Positions 29,012 to 39,251 of a DNA stretch of 64,000 nucleotides are shown here, piece by piece. Positions within the stretch are counted from its first letter, which is position 1. Every line of letters starts with the position of its first letter. This DNA comes from Cellulomonas endophytica (GTDB taxonomy: Bacteria; Actinomycetota; Actinomycetes; Actinomycetales; Cellulomonadaceae), in NCBI RefSeq assembly GCF_004123805.1, contig NZ_RWJX01000002.1, positions 85,447 through 149,446 of the forward strand, written 5' to 3'. The position numbers and the translations under genes were made by a program. The notes under the pieces are model-generated. The model was not told the origin of the DNA, searched no databases, and saw only the letters and a list, made by a program, of their open reading frames with translations.

Positions 29012-30586
29012 ATGCGCCGCTCCCCCGCCCCCCGGGCGCTGACCGTCGGCCTCGCCGGCGCCACCGCCGGCCTCCTCGTCCTGACCGCCTGCTCCGGCGG
29101 CGGCGAGGCGGTCGACCTCGACGGGGGCGCGAGCGGCGCGGCCGGCGGCGGCGAGGCCACCGGGCCCGTCCTGCGTGCGGCCATCGCCGGCGAGCCGGAC
29201 CAGCTCGACCCGCAGAGCACCTCGTCGTACTTCTCCTTCGAGGTCCTCGAGAACGTGTTCGACACGCTCGTCGAGCCCGACGAGAACCTCGAGATGCAGC
29301 CCGCGCTGGCCGAGTCGTGGGAGACGAGCGAGGACGGCCTCACCTGGACGTTCACCCTGCGCGAGGGCGTGACGTTCCACGACGGCAGCGAGTTCACCGC
29401 CGAGGACGTCGTCTACTCCTACGACCGCATCGTCGACGAGGAGCTCTCCAACGCCTGGAAGTTCGGCTCCGTCACGGACGTCGTCGCCACGGACGACTCC
29501 ACGGTCACCATCACGGTCTCGGCGCCGACCCCGAACCTGCTGTCCAGCCTCGGCGGCTTCAAGGGCCTGGCGATCGTCGAGCAGGCCAACGTCGAGTCCG
29601 GCGACATCACCACGAAGCCCGTCGGCACCGGTCCGTTCGAGCTGACGGACTACACCCCGGGCGACTCCATCGACCTCGTGGCGAACCCCGACTACTGGGG
29701 CGGCGCGCCGGAGATCGGCGGCATCCACTACACGTTCGTCTCCGAGGGCAGCACCGCGATCGCCGCGCTGCAGAACGACGAGATCGACTGGACGGACTCC
29801 ATCCCGGCCCAGCAGCTCGAGTCGCTCGAGGGGGCGGAGGGCGTCGAGGTCGGCGTGACGCCGTCCAACGACTACTGGTACCTCGCCCTGAACGAGGCGA
29901 AGGAGCCGTGGGGCACCGTCGAGGCGCGCCAGGCCATCGCCTACGCCATCGACCGCGAGTCGATCCTCCAGGCCGTCTCCTACGGCACCGCGCAGGAGAA
30001 CCAGCTCGCGATCCCCGAGGACTCGGTCTGGTACACGGACTACTCGACCTACTCCTACGACGAGGCCAGGGCCCGTGACCTGCTCGCCCAGGCCGGTGTC
30101 ACGGGTCCCGTGACGATGGACTTCCTCGCCACCTCGGACTACCCCGAGACCGTGACGGCCGCGCAGATCATCGCGAGCAACCTCGAGCCGCTCGGCATCA
30201 CCGTCAACATCCGCACGGTCGACTTCGCCACCTGGCTCGACGAGCAGAACAGCGGCAACTTCGACCTGCTCATGATGGGCTGGCTCGGGAACATCGACCC
30301 CGACGACTTCTACTACAGCCAGCACCACTCGCAGGGCGGGTCGAACGCCCAGGGCTACGCCAACCCGGAGGTCGACCGGCTGCTGGACGCGGCCCGCACC
30401 GAGACCGACGAGGCCGCCCGCAAGGACCTGTACGCGCAGGCCGCGACGACCATCGCCGACGAGGCCAGCTACATCTACCTGTACAACCCCTCGGTCATCC
30501 AGGCCTGGAGCACGGACCTCGAGGGCTACACGGCGCGCTCCGACCGCGCGATCCGGTTCCGGGACGTGACGTTGGCGCAGCGGTGA
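29012..30586 (+). CDS. Family 5 (peptide/nickel) ABC solute-binding lipoprotein
   Basis: Extracytoplasmic receptor of 524 residues for a dipeptide/oligopeptide-type importer. The signal ends in lipobox LTAC. Landmarks are AGEPDQLDPQSTSS, LENVFDTLVEPDENLEMQPALAESWE, TFTLREGVTFHDGSEFTAEDVVYS and ARQAIAYAIDRESI, all characteristic of SBP family 5. Codon use is notably rich in Asp, Glu and Thr codons, as usual for secreted actinobacterial receptors. A GGAGA site precedes the ATG. The stop overlaps the permease GTG. Ligand could be a peptide, but the family also binds sugars, opines and metals. Confidence 0.94.
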   Translation: MRRSPAPRALTVGLAGATAGLLVLTACSGGGEAVDLDGGASGAAGGGEATGPVLRAAIAGEPDQLDPQSTSSYFSFEVLENVFDTLVEPDENLEMQPALAESWETSEDGLTWTFTLREGVTFHDGSEFTAEDVVYSYDRIVDEELSNAWKFGSVTDVVATDDSTVTITVSAPTPNLLSSLGGFKGLAIVEQANVESGDITTKPVGTGPFELTDYTPGDSIDLVANPDYWGGAPEIGGIHYTFVSEGSTAIAALQNDEIDWTDSIPAQQLESLEGAEGVEVGVTPSNDYWYLALNEAKEPWGTVEARQAIAYAIDRESILQAVSYGTAQENQLAIPEDSVWYTDYSTYSYDEARARDLLAQAGVTGPVTMDFLATSDYPETVTAAQIIASNLEPLGITVNIRTVDFATWLDEQNSGNFDLLMMGWLGNIDPDDFYYSQHHSQGGSNAQGYANPEVDRLLDAARTETDEAARKDLYAQAATTIADEASYIYLYNPSVIQAWSTDLEGYTARSDRAIRFRDVTLAQR

Positions 30587-31542
30587 CCCTCGCGCGGGTC
30601 GCCCGGTTCCTCGGGCGGCGGGTGCTGCACTCGCTCGTCGTGCTGCTCGGCGTGCTCGTGGTGGTCTTCGCGCTCGTGCACCTCGTGCCGGGCGACCCCG
30701 TCCGGATCGCGCTGGGCACCCGCTACACCGAGGAGGCGTACACCGCCCTGCGCGCCGCGAGCGGGCTGGACCGGCCGCTCGCCGCGCAGTTCTTCTCCTA
30801 CCTCGGCGGCGCCGTGACCGGCGACCTCGGGGTGAGCTTCCGGACCGGTCAGCCCGTGGCCGTCACGCTGCTCGAGCGGCTGCCGGCGACGGTCTCGCTC
30901 GCGGTCGTCGGGCTCCTCGTGGCGCTCCTCGTCGCGCTGCCCGCCGGGATCTGGTCGGGGCTGCACGAGGGCCGCCTCTCCGACGCGATCGTGCGCGTGA
31001 CGAGCCAGGCGGGCGTGTCCGTGCCGGACTTCTGGCTCGGGCAGCTCCTCATCCTCGGCGTCGCCGTGGGCCTGGGGCTCCTCCCGACGAGCGGGTACGC
31101 CGCCCTCACCGAGGACCCGGCGCATTGGGCGCGGCACGTGGTGCTGCCCGGGTTGACGGTCGGGCTCGTCGCGGCGGCGATCATGACGCGCTACATCCGC
31201 ACCGCCGTGCTGGACGTGGCGCACGCCGGGTACGTGCGCACGGCGCGGTCGAAGGGCCTGCCGGCGGCGGTCGTCACGCGCCGGCACATCGTCCGCAACG
31301 CGCTCATCCCCATCCTCACCATCACGGGCATCCAGCTCGCGACGATCCTCGGCGGGGTCGTCGTCGTCGAGGTCGTCTTCGCCTGGCCCGGCCTGGGGCG
31401 GCTGACCTACGACGCGGTGGCCTCGCGCGACTACGCCCTGGTGCAGGGGGCCGTGCTCCTCGTCGCCGCGCTGTTCCTGCTGGTCAACCTCGTGGTCGAC
31501 GTCCTCTACTCGCTCGCCGACCCCCGGATCCGGCTCTCATGA
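30583..31542 (+). CDS. ABC transporter permease, DppB/OppB type
   Basis: Membrane permease of 319 residues with six helices. The N-terminus RRVLHSLVVLLGVLVVVFALV and LVPGDPVRIALG are diagnostic of the DppB side. The EAA-type cytoplasmic loop reads YVRTARSKGLPAAVVTRRHIVRNAL, which docks to the ATPase. GTGA overlap with the binding-protein stop and ATGA overlap with the next permease show tight coupling in a four-gene operon. Confidence 0.94.
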   Translation: MTLARVARFLGRRVLHSLVVLLGVLVVVFALVHLVPGDPVRIALGTRYTEEAYTALRAASGLDRPLAAQFFSYLGGAVTGDLGVSFRTGQPVAVTLLERLPATVSLAVVGLLVALLVALPAGIWSGLHEGRLSDAIVRVTSQAGVSVPDFWLGQLLILGVAVGLGLLPTSGYAALTEDPAHWARHVVLPGLTVGLVAAAIMTRYIRTAVLDVAHAGYVRTARSKGLPAAVVTRRHIVRNALIPILTITGIQLATILGGVVVVEVVFAWPGLGRLTYDAVASRDYALVQGAVLLVAALFLLVNLVVDVLYSLADPRIRLS

Positions 31543-32533
31543 CGCAGCTCACGCCCGGGTCGCCGCTGCCCGAGGACGCCGTGCCCGGTCAGCCGGGCGG
31601 GCCGTCGGGGGTGGCCACGGCCGCGCGGCCCGACGAGGGGCCCGCCGCGCGCCCGGCCGCCGGCTGGCGGCTGCTGCTCGACAGCCCCGTGAACGTCGTC
31701 AGCGCGGTCGTGCTGCTCGTCGTGCTCGTGGTCGCCCTGCTCGGGCCGGCGCTGGCGCCCTACGCCGTCAACGCCGTCGACGTGCCCGCCGCCCTGCAGC
31801 CGCCCTCGGGCGCGCACTGGTTCGGCACGGACGACCTCGGGCGCGACGTGCTCTCGCGCACCCTCGTCGCCACCCGCGTGTCCCTCCAGGTCGCCGTCGT
31901 GGCCGTGGCGTTCGCGCTCGTCGTCGGGGTCGGCGCCGGGATCGTCTCCGGCTACGCCGGCGGGTGGCTGGACACCGTGCTCATGCGCCTCGTCGACGTC
32001 ATGTTCGCCTTCCCCGTCATGCTGCTCGCGCTGGCGATCGTCGCGGTGCTCGGCCCGGGCCTGACGACGACGCAGCTGGCCATCGGCATCGTCTACACGC
32101 CGATCTTCGCGCGCGTGGCGCGGGCCTCGGCGCTGTCCGTGCGCGTGGAGCCGTTCGTGCAGGTCTCGCGCACGATGGGCACCGGGCACGCGCTCATCCT
32201 GCGGCGGCACATCCTCCCCGGCATCGCCGGGCCGGTCATCGTGCAGACCTCGCTGTCGGTGGCCTTCGCCATCCTGTCGGAGGCGGCGCTGTCGTTCCTC
32301 GGGCTCGGGGTGCAGCCGCCGCGGCCCTCCTGGGGGCGGATGCTCTTCGACGCGCAGGGCTTCCTGTCCCAGGCGTGGTGGATGGCCGTGTTCCCCGGGC
32401 TGGCCATCTTCGTCACCGTGCTCGCGTTCAACCTCCTCGGCGACGGGCTGCGGGACGTGCTCGACCCGCGCCAGCGCTCCCTGCTGCGCACCCGCCGGCT
32501 GCTGCGGGCCCACCGCCGGGCGGGGGTGCGCCC

Positions 32534-32537
<4 letters not shown>
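31539..32537 (+). CDS. ABC transporter permease, DppC/OppC type
   Basis: Second membrane permease, 332 residues. A Pro/Gly-rich cytoplasmic N-terminus of 45 residues precedes the first helix. HWFGTDDLGRDVLSR after helix 1 is the DppC signature, and the coupling loop FVQVSRTMGTGHALILRRHILP contacts the ATPase. EAALSFLGLGVQPPRPSWG marks the C-terminal part. Starts within the stop of the DppB-type gene and ends within the start of the ATPase gene. Confidence 0.94.
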
Positions 32538-34255
<1,718 letters not shown>

Positions 34256-34278
34256 GTGCGCCCGGCGGCCCCCGGTGC

Positions 34279-34806
34279 TCAGTCCTCGATGACGTCGCGG
34301 CCCTGGGCACGCAGTGCCGCGAGGCCGTCGAGCATCCCCCGGACGACCTCGGGCGGGTGCGCCGGCCAGCTCTCCACCTCGCCGACGACCCGCAGCGGGT
34401 GGCGGCTGCGGTAGGAGCGCGTGGGGTTGCCGGGGAACCGCTTGTCCGTCACGTTCGGGTCGTCCTCGAAGGGCCCGAGCGGCTCGACGAGGTACACGTG
34501 GCCGCGGCCCGCGTCACCCGCGTCGCCCGCGAGCGCGATGGCCAGCTCCGCTCCCCACACCGCCGTCTCGAGGACCGCGGCGAAGTACACGTGGCGCATC
34601 ACCCGCCCGGCCTGGAAGTTCGACACCTTGCCGGGGACCAGCTCGTCCCCGGCCCGGAGGACCGCGCGGGTGCCGTGGAAGAACGGACCGGGCACGTCCC
34701 CGCAGGTCTCCGGGGTGACGGGGACGCGGTCCCCGGCGCGCTCGGTCACCGGGTCGGCGCGCTCGTCCACCGGGTCATCCTGGCCCCGCCGGAACGCTCC
34801 CGTCAC
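34279..34806 (-). CDS. arr: Rifamycin ADP-ribosyltransferase (Arr)
   Basis: Transfers ADP-ribose from NAD+ to rifampicin-type antibiotics, inactivating them in the cytoplasm. The 175 residues contain the Arr landmarks FFHGTRAVLRAGDEL (His), HVYFAAVLETAVWGAELA (Tyr) and EPLGPFEDDPNVTDKRFPGN (Asp), the three residues that form the active site in studied Arr enzymes, then SYRSRHPLRVVGEV. About 35 extra N-terminal residues precede the core; the GTG used overlaps the upstream stop as GTGA. Being third in an operon with an ECF sigma factor and its membrane partner is unusual and suggests stress-regulated expression. Confidence 0.92.
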   Translation of the reverse strand: MTGAFRRGQDDPVDERADPVTERAGDRVPVTPETCGDVPGPFFHGTRAVLRAGDELVPGKVSNFQAGRVMRHVYFAAVLETAVWGAELAIALAGDAGDAGRGHVYLVEPLGPFEDDPNVTDKRFPGNPTRSYRSRHPLRVVGEVESWPAHPPEVVRGMLDGLAALRAQGRDVIED

Positions 34807-35555
34807 CAGCCGCCCGCGACCGCCGGGCCCGCGGTGCCGTCGGCGGCGTAGGGCGTGAGCGTCGCCGCCTGCGCCTGTGTCGGCCACCACGCGGCGAACC
34901 ACCCGTCCGTGACCGTCGCGGTCACGGGCCCGCCCACCTCGCGGTCGACCACGACGCGCTCGACGCCCGCACCGGCCCATCCCCAGACCACGGACCAGTC
35001 CCCGTCCTCCTGCGACCACGTGCTCACCTGACCGACGAGGGCCAGGCCGCCCGGCGCCGGGGCCGGGGGCTCGACCTCCGTGGCACCCGCGATCGAGCCC
35101 TCGGCCTGGTCGTGCCGGCTCCAGACGCACCCGGTGCTCCACGGCCCGTCCCGGTCCTCGAGGACCGTGAGCACGACCACGCCCCGCTGCTCGGCGAGCA
35201 CGGCCCGCGGGCGCGTGCCGGCCGGGGCCCCGGAACGGCAGGAGGTCTCCGCGAGGGCGGCCGCCCCCGCGTCCGGCGCCTGCGGGGTGGCGGTCCAGGT
35301 GGCGAACGCCGGCTGCGGTGGGCCGGCCGTGAGGAGCACGCCCGCGACGACCGCGGCGGCCGCGGCGAGCGGGGCGGTGGCCCACAGGCGCCGGCGCGAG
35401 CGGGGCCGGCGGCGGACGGCCTGCACGGCCTCGGCGTCCAGCACCGACGGCGGGACGGCCTGCCCCCGCAGGACGCGCTCCCGCGCGCGGGCCAGCCCCT
35501 CGGGGTCGGCGGTGCCGACGGGGGCGAGCGCGCGGAGCCGGGTGTCCAGGTCCAT
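34803..35555 (-). CDS. CU044_5270-like membrane protein downstream of ECF sigma factor
   Basis: Protein of 250 residues with a short cytoplasmic N-terminus (MDLDTRLRALAPVGTADPEG), a basic stretch, one membrane helix around 58-78 (LAAAAAVVAGVLLTAG) and an outside domain with two Cys (SCRSG and TGCVWS). This arrangement and position match proteins encoded after ECF sigma factors, possibly anti-sigma-like or a sensor. A GTG nine bases upstream (35564) would overlap the sigma stop; the ATG gives better homology-like start. It overlaps arr. The regulatory role is inferred. Confidence 0.75.
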   Translation of the reverse strand: MDLDTRLRALAPVGTADPEGLARARERVLRGQAVPPSVLDAEAVQAVRRRPRSRRRLWATAPLAAAAAVVAGVLLTAGPPQPAFATWTATPQAPDAGAAALAETSCRSGAPAGTRPRAVLAEQRGVVVLTVLEDRDGPWSTGCVWSRHDQAEGSIAGATEVEPPAPAPGGLALVGQVSTWSQEDGDWSVVWGWAGAGVERVVVDREVGGPVTATVTDGWFAAWWPTQAQAATLTPYAADGTAGPAVAGGW

Positions 35556-35560
35556 GACGG

Positions 35561-36115
35561 TCACCGTCCTCTCGTGGTGCGCAGGGTGGTGCGGTCGGTG
35601 GCGCCTCCGGGCTCGGCCGCCTCCGCCGCCCGCAGCAGGCGGGTCAGCCGGCCGCGCGCCCGGTGGACGCGCACGGAGAAGGCGGTGGTGGAGCAGCCGG
35701 CCACCGCGGCGGCGGCGGCCGGCGCCAGCCCGTCCCAGGCGGTGAGGAGCAGCGCCTGCCGGTCGGCCGCGGGCAGCCGGGCGAGGGCGTCGAGCATGAC
35801 CGCCCGCTCCGCCACGTCGCCCTCGAGGTCGTCCGGCGCGGCCGCCACCCGGCTCAGCGCCGCGACGCGCTCGTCGTGCCGCAGCTCGGAGCGCCGGGTG
35901 TTCGCGATCGTGTTCCGGGCGACGACGAGCAGCCAGGGCAGCGCGTCGGCCGGCACGTCCTGGCGGCGGCGCCAGGCGACCGTGAACGTCTCGGCGAGCA
36001 CGTCCTCCGCGTCCCGCGGGCCCACGTGGCGCAGGGCGTACGCCTGCACCCGCGGCGCGTGCGCGCGCCACAGCCCGTCGAACCACGCCTCGGCGCCTGC
36101 GTCGGGGGACCTCAC
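35561..36115 (-). CDS. ECF-type RNA polymerase sigma factor
   Basis: Sigma-70 family factor of 184 residues. Region 2 is at about 15-85 (YALRHVGPRDAEDVLAETF and WRRRQDVPADALPWLLVVARN), and region 4 at about 115-165 (LDALARLPAADRQALLLTAWDGL with AAVAGCSTTAFSVRVHRARGRL as the helix-turn-helix). It directs polymerase to stress promoters. GTG start; it is the first gene of a three-gene operon ending in arr. No autoregulatory promoter is evident upstream. Confidence 0.93.
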   Translation of the reverse strand: MRSPDAGAEAWFDGLWRAHAPRVQAYALRHVGPRDAEDVLAETFTVAWRRRQDVPADALPWLLVVARNTIANTRRSELRHDERVAALSRVAAAPDDLEGDVAERAVMLDALARLPAADRQALLLTAWDGLAPAAAAAVAGCSTTAFSVRVHRARGRLTRLLRAAEAAEPGGATDRTTLRTTRGR

Positions 36116-36202
36116 ACCGGGAAGTGTCCGCGACGGGCCGCGGATTACCGCGGACCTGTGCGCTTCGAGGAGTGCCGCCGAGCACGCCCTCGGGTCTGCT
36201 CG

Positions 36203-37603
36203 TCAGAGGTCGCGGTGGAGGCCGCCCCGGCCGCCGTCCCGCGTCGCCGCCGCCTCCTCGGTGATCCACGCGTCGACCTCGTCGGGAATCCGTGCGGCCC
36301 GCGCCCGGCGCCAGTGCGCCACCGCCTGCTCCGCCAGGTCGGCCTGCGCGCGCGACGCGGCCCACGCGCTGCGGGTCTCGGCGTCGAGCTGGGCCTCGGC
36401 ACGGACGCCGGCCACCGCCCGGGCGTGGGCGAGGACGTCCTGCGCCTCGTCGCGCTCCAGCCGTCCGCGCAGCCGCGCCCGACCCGCCACGCGCTCGTCG
36501 GCGGTGGTGGACAGCCGCTCGAAGAGCGAGGGCCGGCCCAGCAGGAGCACGAGCTTGAGCAGCGCCGGCATCGCCTCGAGCGCGGTGAGGAACCCGAAGA
36601 GGGTCCAGTGGGCCGTGCGCAACGTGGGGTCGGCCCGCTCGAGCGCGGTGAGCGCGCCGAGCTGCGCGAGGAGGCCGTCGTCGTCGGCCACCGCCGCCCC
36701 GTTCGCCGCGAGCGCCGCGTCCCGCGCGGCCGTGTCGGCCGCGATCTCGTCGGACAGCTCCGCGAGGCGCTGCCGCTGGTAGCCCACCGCCGTCGCGGCC
36801 TCGGCGTCGGCCTCCGTCGCGACCCGCCCGCGGGTGGCCTCGAGCTCGGCCGTGAGGGCGGCACGCTCCTGGGCGAGCCGCTCGCGGCGCGCCTCCTTGT
36901 CGGCGGCGGCGATCCCGGCGCCGGGCACCCCGGACCCGCAGGTGCCCTCCTTCTCGCACTGCACGGCGAGCTCGGCCTGGCGGTGCTCCTCGTCGAGGGC
37001 GGCCAGGCGCCCGGTCAGGGCGACGACCTCCGGGTCGGTGAGGACGGCGTCGGCGGGGACGCCCGTGGCGATCGCCGCCTCGAGGTCCCGGGCCTCCGCC
37101 CGGTCGGCGTCGAGGTCCGCGAAGCGCGGGTCGTCGGCGAGGCCCGCCTCGAACGCGGCGAGCTGCTCCGCCTGCCGCACCTGCAGCTGGGCACCGATCT
37201 CGTCGCGGAAGACCAGCAGCGTCAGCGGGGTGGACACGACGACGCCGATGAGGACCGCCAGCCCGAGGCGCGGCAGCGCGAACAGCACCGTGAGGGGCCA
37301 GTGGCGCTGCCGCAGCGTCGAGACGACGATCCACCGGTCGAGGTTGAGGATCGCCAGCCCCCACGCCAGCGCCGCGGGCACGGCGAGCCACCACGGCGCG
37401 TCCACCGCGGTGCGCAGCGCGACCGTCGCCGAGACCGCCGCGAGGACGGCCGTCGTGAGGATCGCGCCGCCGAGCCCGGCCTGCTTCACGGTCTCGCCGG
37501 GCGCCTCGGCCAGGACCGCGCGGTCCGCGCCGGACAGGTCGACGAGCACGTCCTGCACCGTGCGCCGCCCGGGCGCCGCCGGTGCCGGGGTCGTGCCGCT
37601 CAC
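36203..37603 (-). CDS. DUF4407 membrane protein
   Basis: Protein of 466 residues. Four hydrophobic segments: two at about 45-90 (GGAILTTAVLAAVSATVAL, then PWWLAVPAALAWGLAI), one near 110-130, and one near 330 (FGFLTALEAMPALLKLVLLL). LDRWIV after the second segment and the long helical, charged region between 170 and 320 (a likely extracellular coiled coil with one Cys pair CEKEGTC) are characteristic of DUF4407. The family is unstudied but often sits with septum or envelope genes. The GTG overlaps the stop of the proline-rich gene upstream, so both are co-translated. Confidence 0.85.
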   Translation of the reverse strand: MSGTTPAPAAPGRRTVQDVLVDLSGADRAVLAEAPGETVKQAGLGGAILTTAVLAAVSATVALRTAVDAPWWLAVPAALAWGLAILNLDRWIVVSTLRQRHWPLTVLFALPRLGLAVLIGVVVSTPLTLLVFRDEIGAQLQVRQAEQLAAFEAGLADDPRFADLDADRAEARDLEAAIATGVPADAVLTDPEVVALTGRLAALDEEHRQAELAVQCEKEGTCGSGVPGAGIAAADKEARRERLAQERAALTAELEATRGRVATEADAEAATAVGYQRQRLAELSDEIAADTAARDAALAANGAAVADDDGLLAQLGALTALERADPTLRTAHWTLFGFLTALEAMPALLKLVLLLGRPSLFERLSTTADERVAGRARLRGRLERDEAQDVLAHARAVAGVRAEAQLDAETRSAWAASRAQADLAEQAVAHWRRARAARIPDEVDAWITEEAAATRDGGRGGLHRDL

Positions 37604-38130
37604 GCCGTGAACCGCGGCGGCGGCGCCGGGCGGCCGGGCGTCGCGGGAGGCACGGGCAGCGGCGGCGGGAGGGGGAGCCCGGCCCGTGGGACGGGGAGCC
37701 CCGCCGGCACCGCAGGGAGCCCGGCCGGCGCGGCGGGAAGCCCGGCCGGCGCGGCGGGGAGCCGGATCGCCGCGACCCGCGGGGTGCGGAGGGCCGCCGG
37801 GACGGTGACGACCTCGGGCGCGGCGGCCCCGTCGAGGGTCCGCGCCGGGCCCGCGCCGTCGAGCCGGCGGTCGTCCGCCGCCTCCCGGCGCAGCTCCGTG
37901 GTCACGACGGGCAGCCCGTGCTCCGGGCGTCGGCTGCGCAGGGCCGCCGGCAGCACGAGCGCGACGAGCCACACGACGAGCGCGACGCACCCCGCGGCCA
38001 GCACCTCGACGAGCCCCCGCGCCTCGGGCCGGTCCTCCAGCACGGGCCGCAGCACGACCACGCCCGCCACCACCAGCACCACGATCCCCACCACGGCCTC
38101 CCACAGCCGTGCCCCCGAGAACCTGTCCAT
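37600..38130 (-). CDS. Two-helix membrane protein with proline-rich repeat tail
   Basis: Not recognised. 176 residues; two helices at about 10-28 and 43-62, then a long cytoplasmic or external tail. The last 60 residues are a LPxxPAG-type repeat (GLPAAPAGLPAAPAGLPAVPAG and variants), encoded by near-identical tandem units around 37690-37760, which are prone to slip. ATG start. It is coupled to the DUF4407 gene by a GTGA overlap and the two products probably form one membrane assembly. The tail may bind SH3-like or WW-like partners; this is speculation. Confidence 0.72.
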   Translation of the reverse strand: MDRFSGARLWEAVVGIVVLVVAGVVVLRPVLEDRPEARGLVEVLAAGCVALVVWLVALVLPAALRSRRPEHGLPVVTTELRREAADDRRLDGAGPARTLDGAAAPEVVTVPAALRTPRVAAIRLPAAPAGLPAAPAGLPAVPAGLPVPRAGLPLPPPLPVPPATPGRPAPPPRFTA

Positions 38131-38216
38131 GCGTCCGCCCCCTGCTCGCCGTCCTGCGTCGGCCCAGGGTCTCCCGCGGCCCGGCGCGGACGGATCCCCC
38201 CGTGGGAGGACAGCTC

Positions 38217-38276
38217 CCCCGACCAGGGTCGGGGTCCACCCGGGGACCGGCCCCGACCCCGGGGGCAGGGTCGGGG
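38217..38276 (-). terminator. Tandem GC-rich hairpins after the aldo/keto reductase gene
   Basis: CCCCGACC (38217-38224) pairs with GGTCGGGG (38227-38234), and CCCCGACCC (38251-38259) pairs with GGGTCGGGG (38268-38276). Both lie just downstream of the reductase stop in its direction of transcription. Confidence 0.5.
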
Positions 38277-38307
38277 GGCGGGCGCGTCGGCGACCCGGTG
38301 CCGGAGG

Positions 38308-39192
38308 TCAGCTGCCCGACGCGCTGCAGCGGGCGATCTCCTCCTCGGACAGCACGAGCTCCGCCGCGGCCGCCGAGTCGGCGATGGACGCCGCCCGCCG
38401 CGCTCCCGGGATGGGGATGACGCGCTCGGACAGCGCGAGCTCCCAGGCCAGCACCACGCGCTGCGGGCTGACCCCGTGCTCCGCGCCGATCTCCGCGAAG
38501 ACGGAGAACTGCTCCCCGACCGCGCGCGCCCCGCCGCCGGTCCCGCCCAGCGGGCTCCACGGCAGGAACGCGATGCCCTCGGCGTCGCAGCGGCGCAGCT
38601 CGTCCTCCGACGAGCGGTACCGCGGCGAGAACTCGTTCTGCACGCTCACCAGCCCGCCGGGGCCGAGGACGTCCTGCGCGACCGCGATCTCCTCGAGGTT
38701 CGCGTTCGAGATGCCGACGGCCCGGACCTTGCCCTCGTCGCGCAGGGCGGCGAACGTGCCGACGACCTCGGCGTAGTCCCGCTCGCGGTCGGGGCGGTGC
38801 CACTGGTACAGGTCGATGACGTCGACGCCCAGCCGCCGCAGGGACGCCTCGACGGCGCCGCGCAGGTACTCCGGCGACCCGTCCCGTCCCCACGTCTCGC
38901 CCGGGCCGCGCGTGATGCCGCCCTTCGTCGCGACGACGAGCCCCTCCGGCAGCGAGCCGTACTGCCGCAGCGCCGTGGCGACGAGGCTCTCGTTGTGGCC
39001 GAAGGCGTCCCAGGAGGGGGCGTAGCAGTCGGCGGTGTCGAGCAGGGTCACCCCGGCGTCGAGGGCGGCGTGGATCGTCGCCACGGCGTCCGCCTCGTCG
39101 GGGTACTGCCTGTCGTTGTTCATCGACAGCGGCATGCAGCCGAGGCCGACGGGGTGGACCTGGAAGGGGCCGAGGGTGCGCGTCGTCGTCAC
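38308..39192 (-). CDS. Aldo/keto reductase
   Basis: NADPH-dependent carbonyl reductase of 294 residues. The catalytic tetrad is visible: Asp in LLDTADCYA, Tyr in that same segment, Lys in VVATKGG and His in YQWHRPD. Cofactor-binding segment is IPIPGARRAA, where the usual S-x-x-N pattern is altered. GLGCMPLSMNN marks the first strand. It resembles AKRs of the general stress (YdhF/IolS-like) group. GTG start. Stands alone between divergent and co-directional genes. Confidence 0.92.
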   Translation of the reverse strand: MTTTRTLGPFQVHPVGLGCMPLSMNNDRQYPDEADAVATIHAALDAGVTLLDTADCYAPSWDAFGHNESLVATALRQYGSLPEGLVVATKGGITRGPGETWGRDGSPEYLRGAVEASLRRLGVDVIDLYQWHRPDRERDYAEVVGTFAALRDEGKVRAVGISNANLEEIAVAQDVLGPGGLVSVQNEFSPRYRSSEDELRRCDAEGIAFLPWSPLGGTGGGARAVGEQFSVFAEIGAEHGVSPQRVVLAWELALSERVIPIPGARRAASIADSAAAAELVLSEEEIARCSASGS

Positions 39193-39251
39193 AGCGGCGA
39201 CGGTAGCCGCGCCCCGTCGGTCCGGCACGGGCGGGTGGCGGGCGCCGGGCG

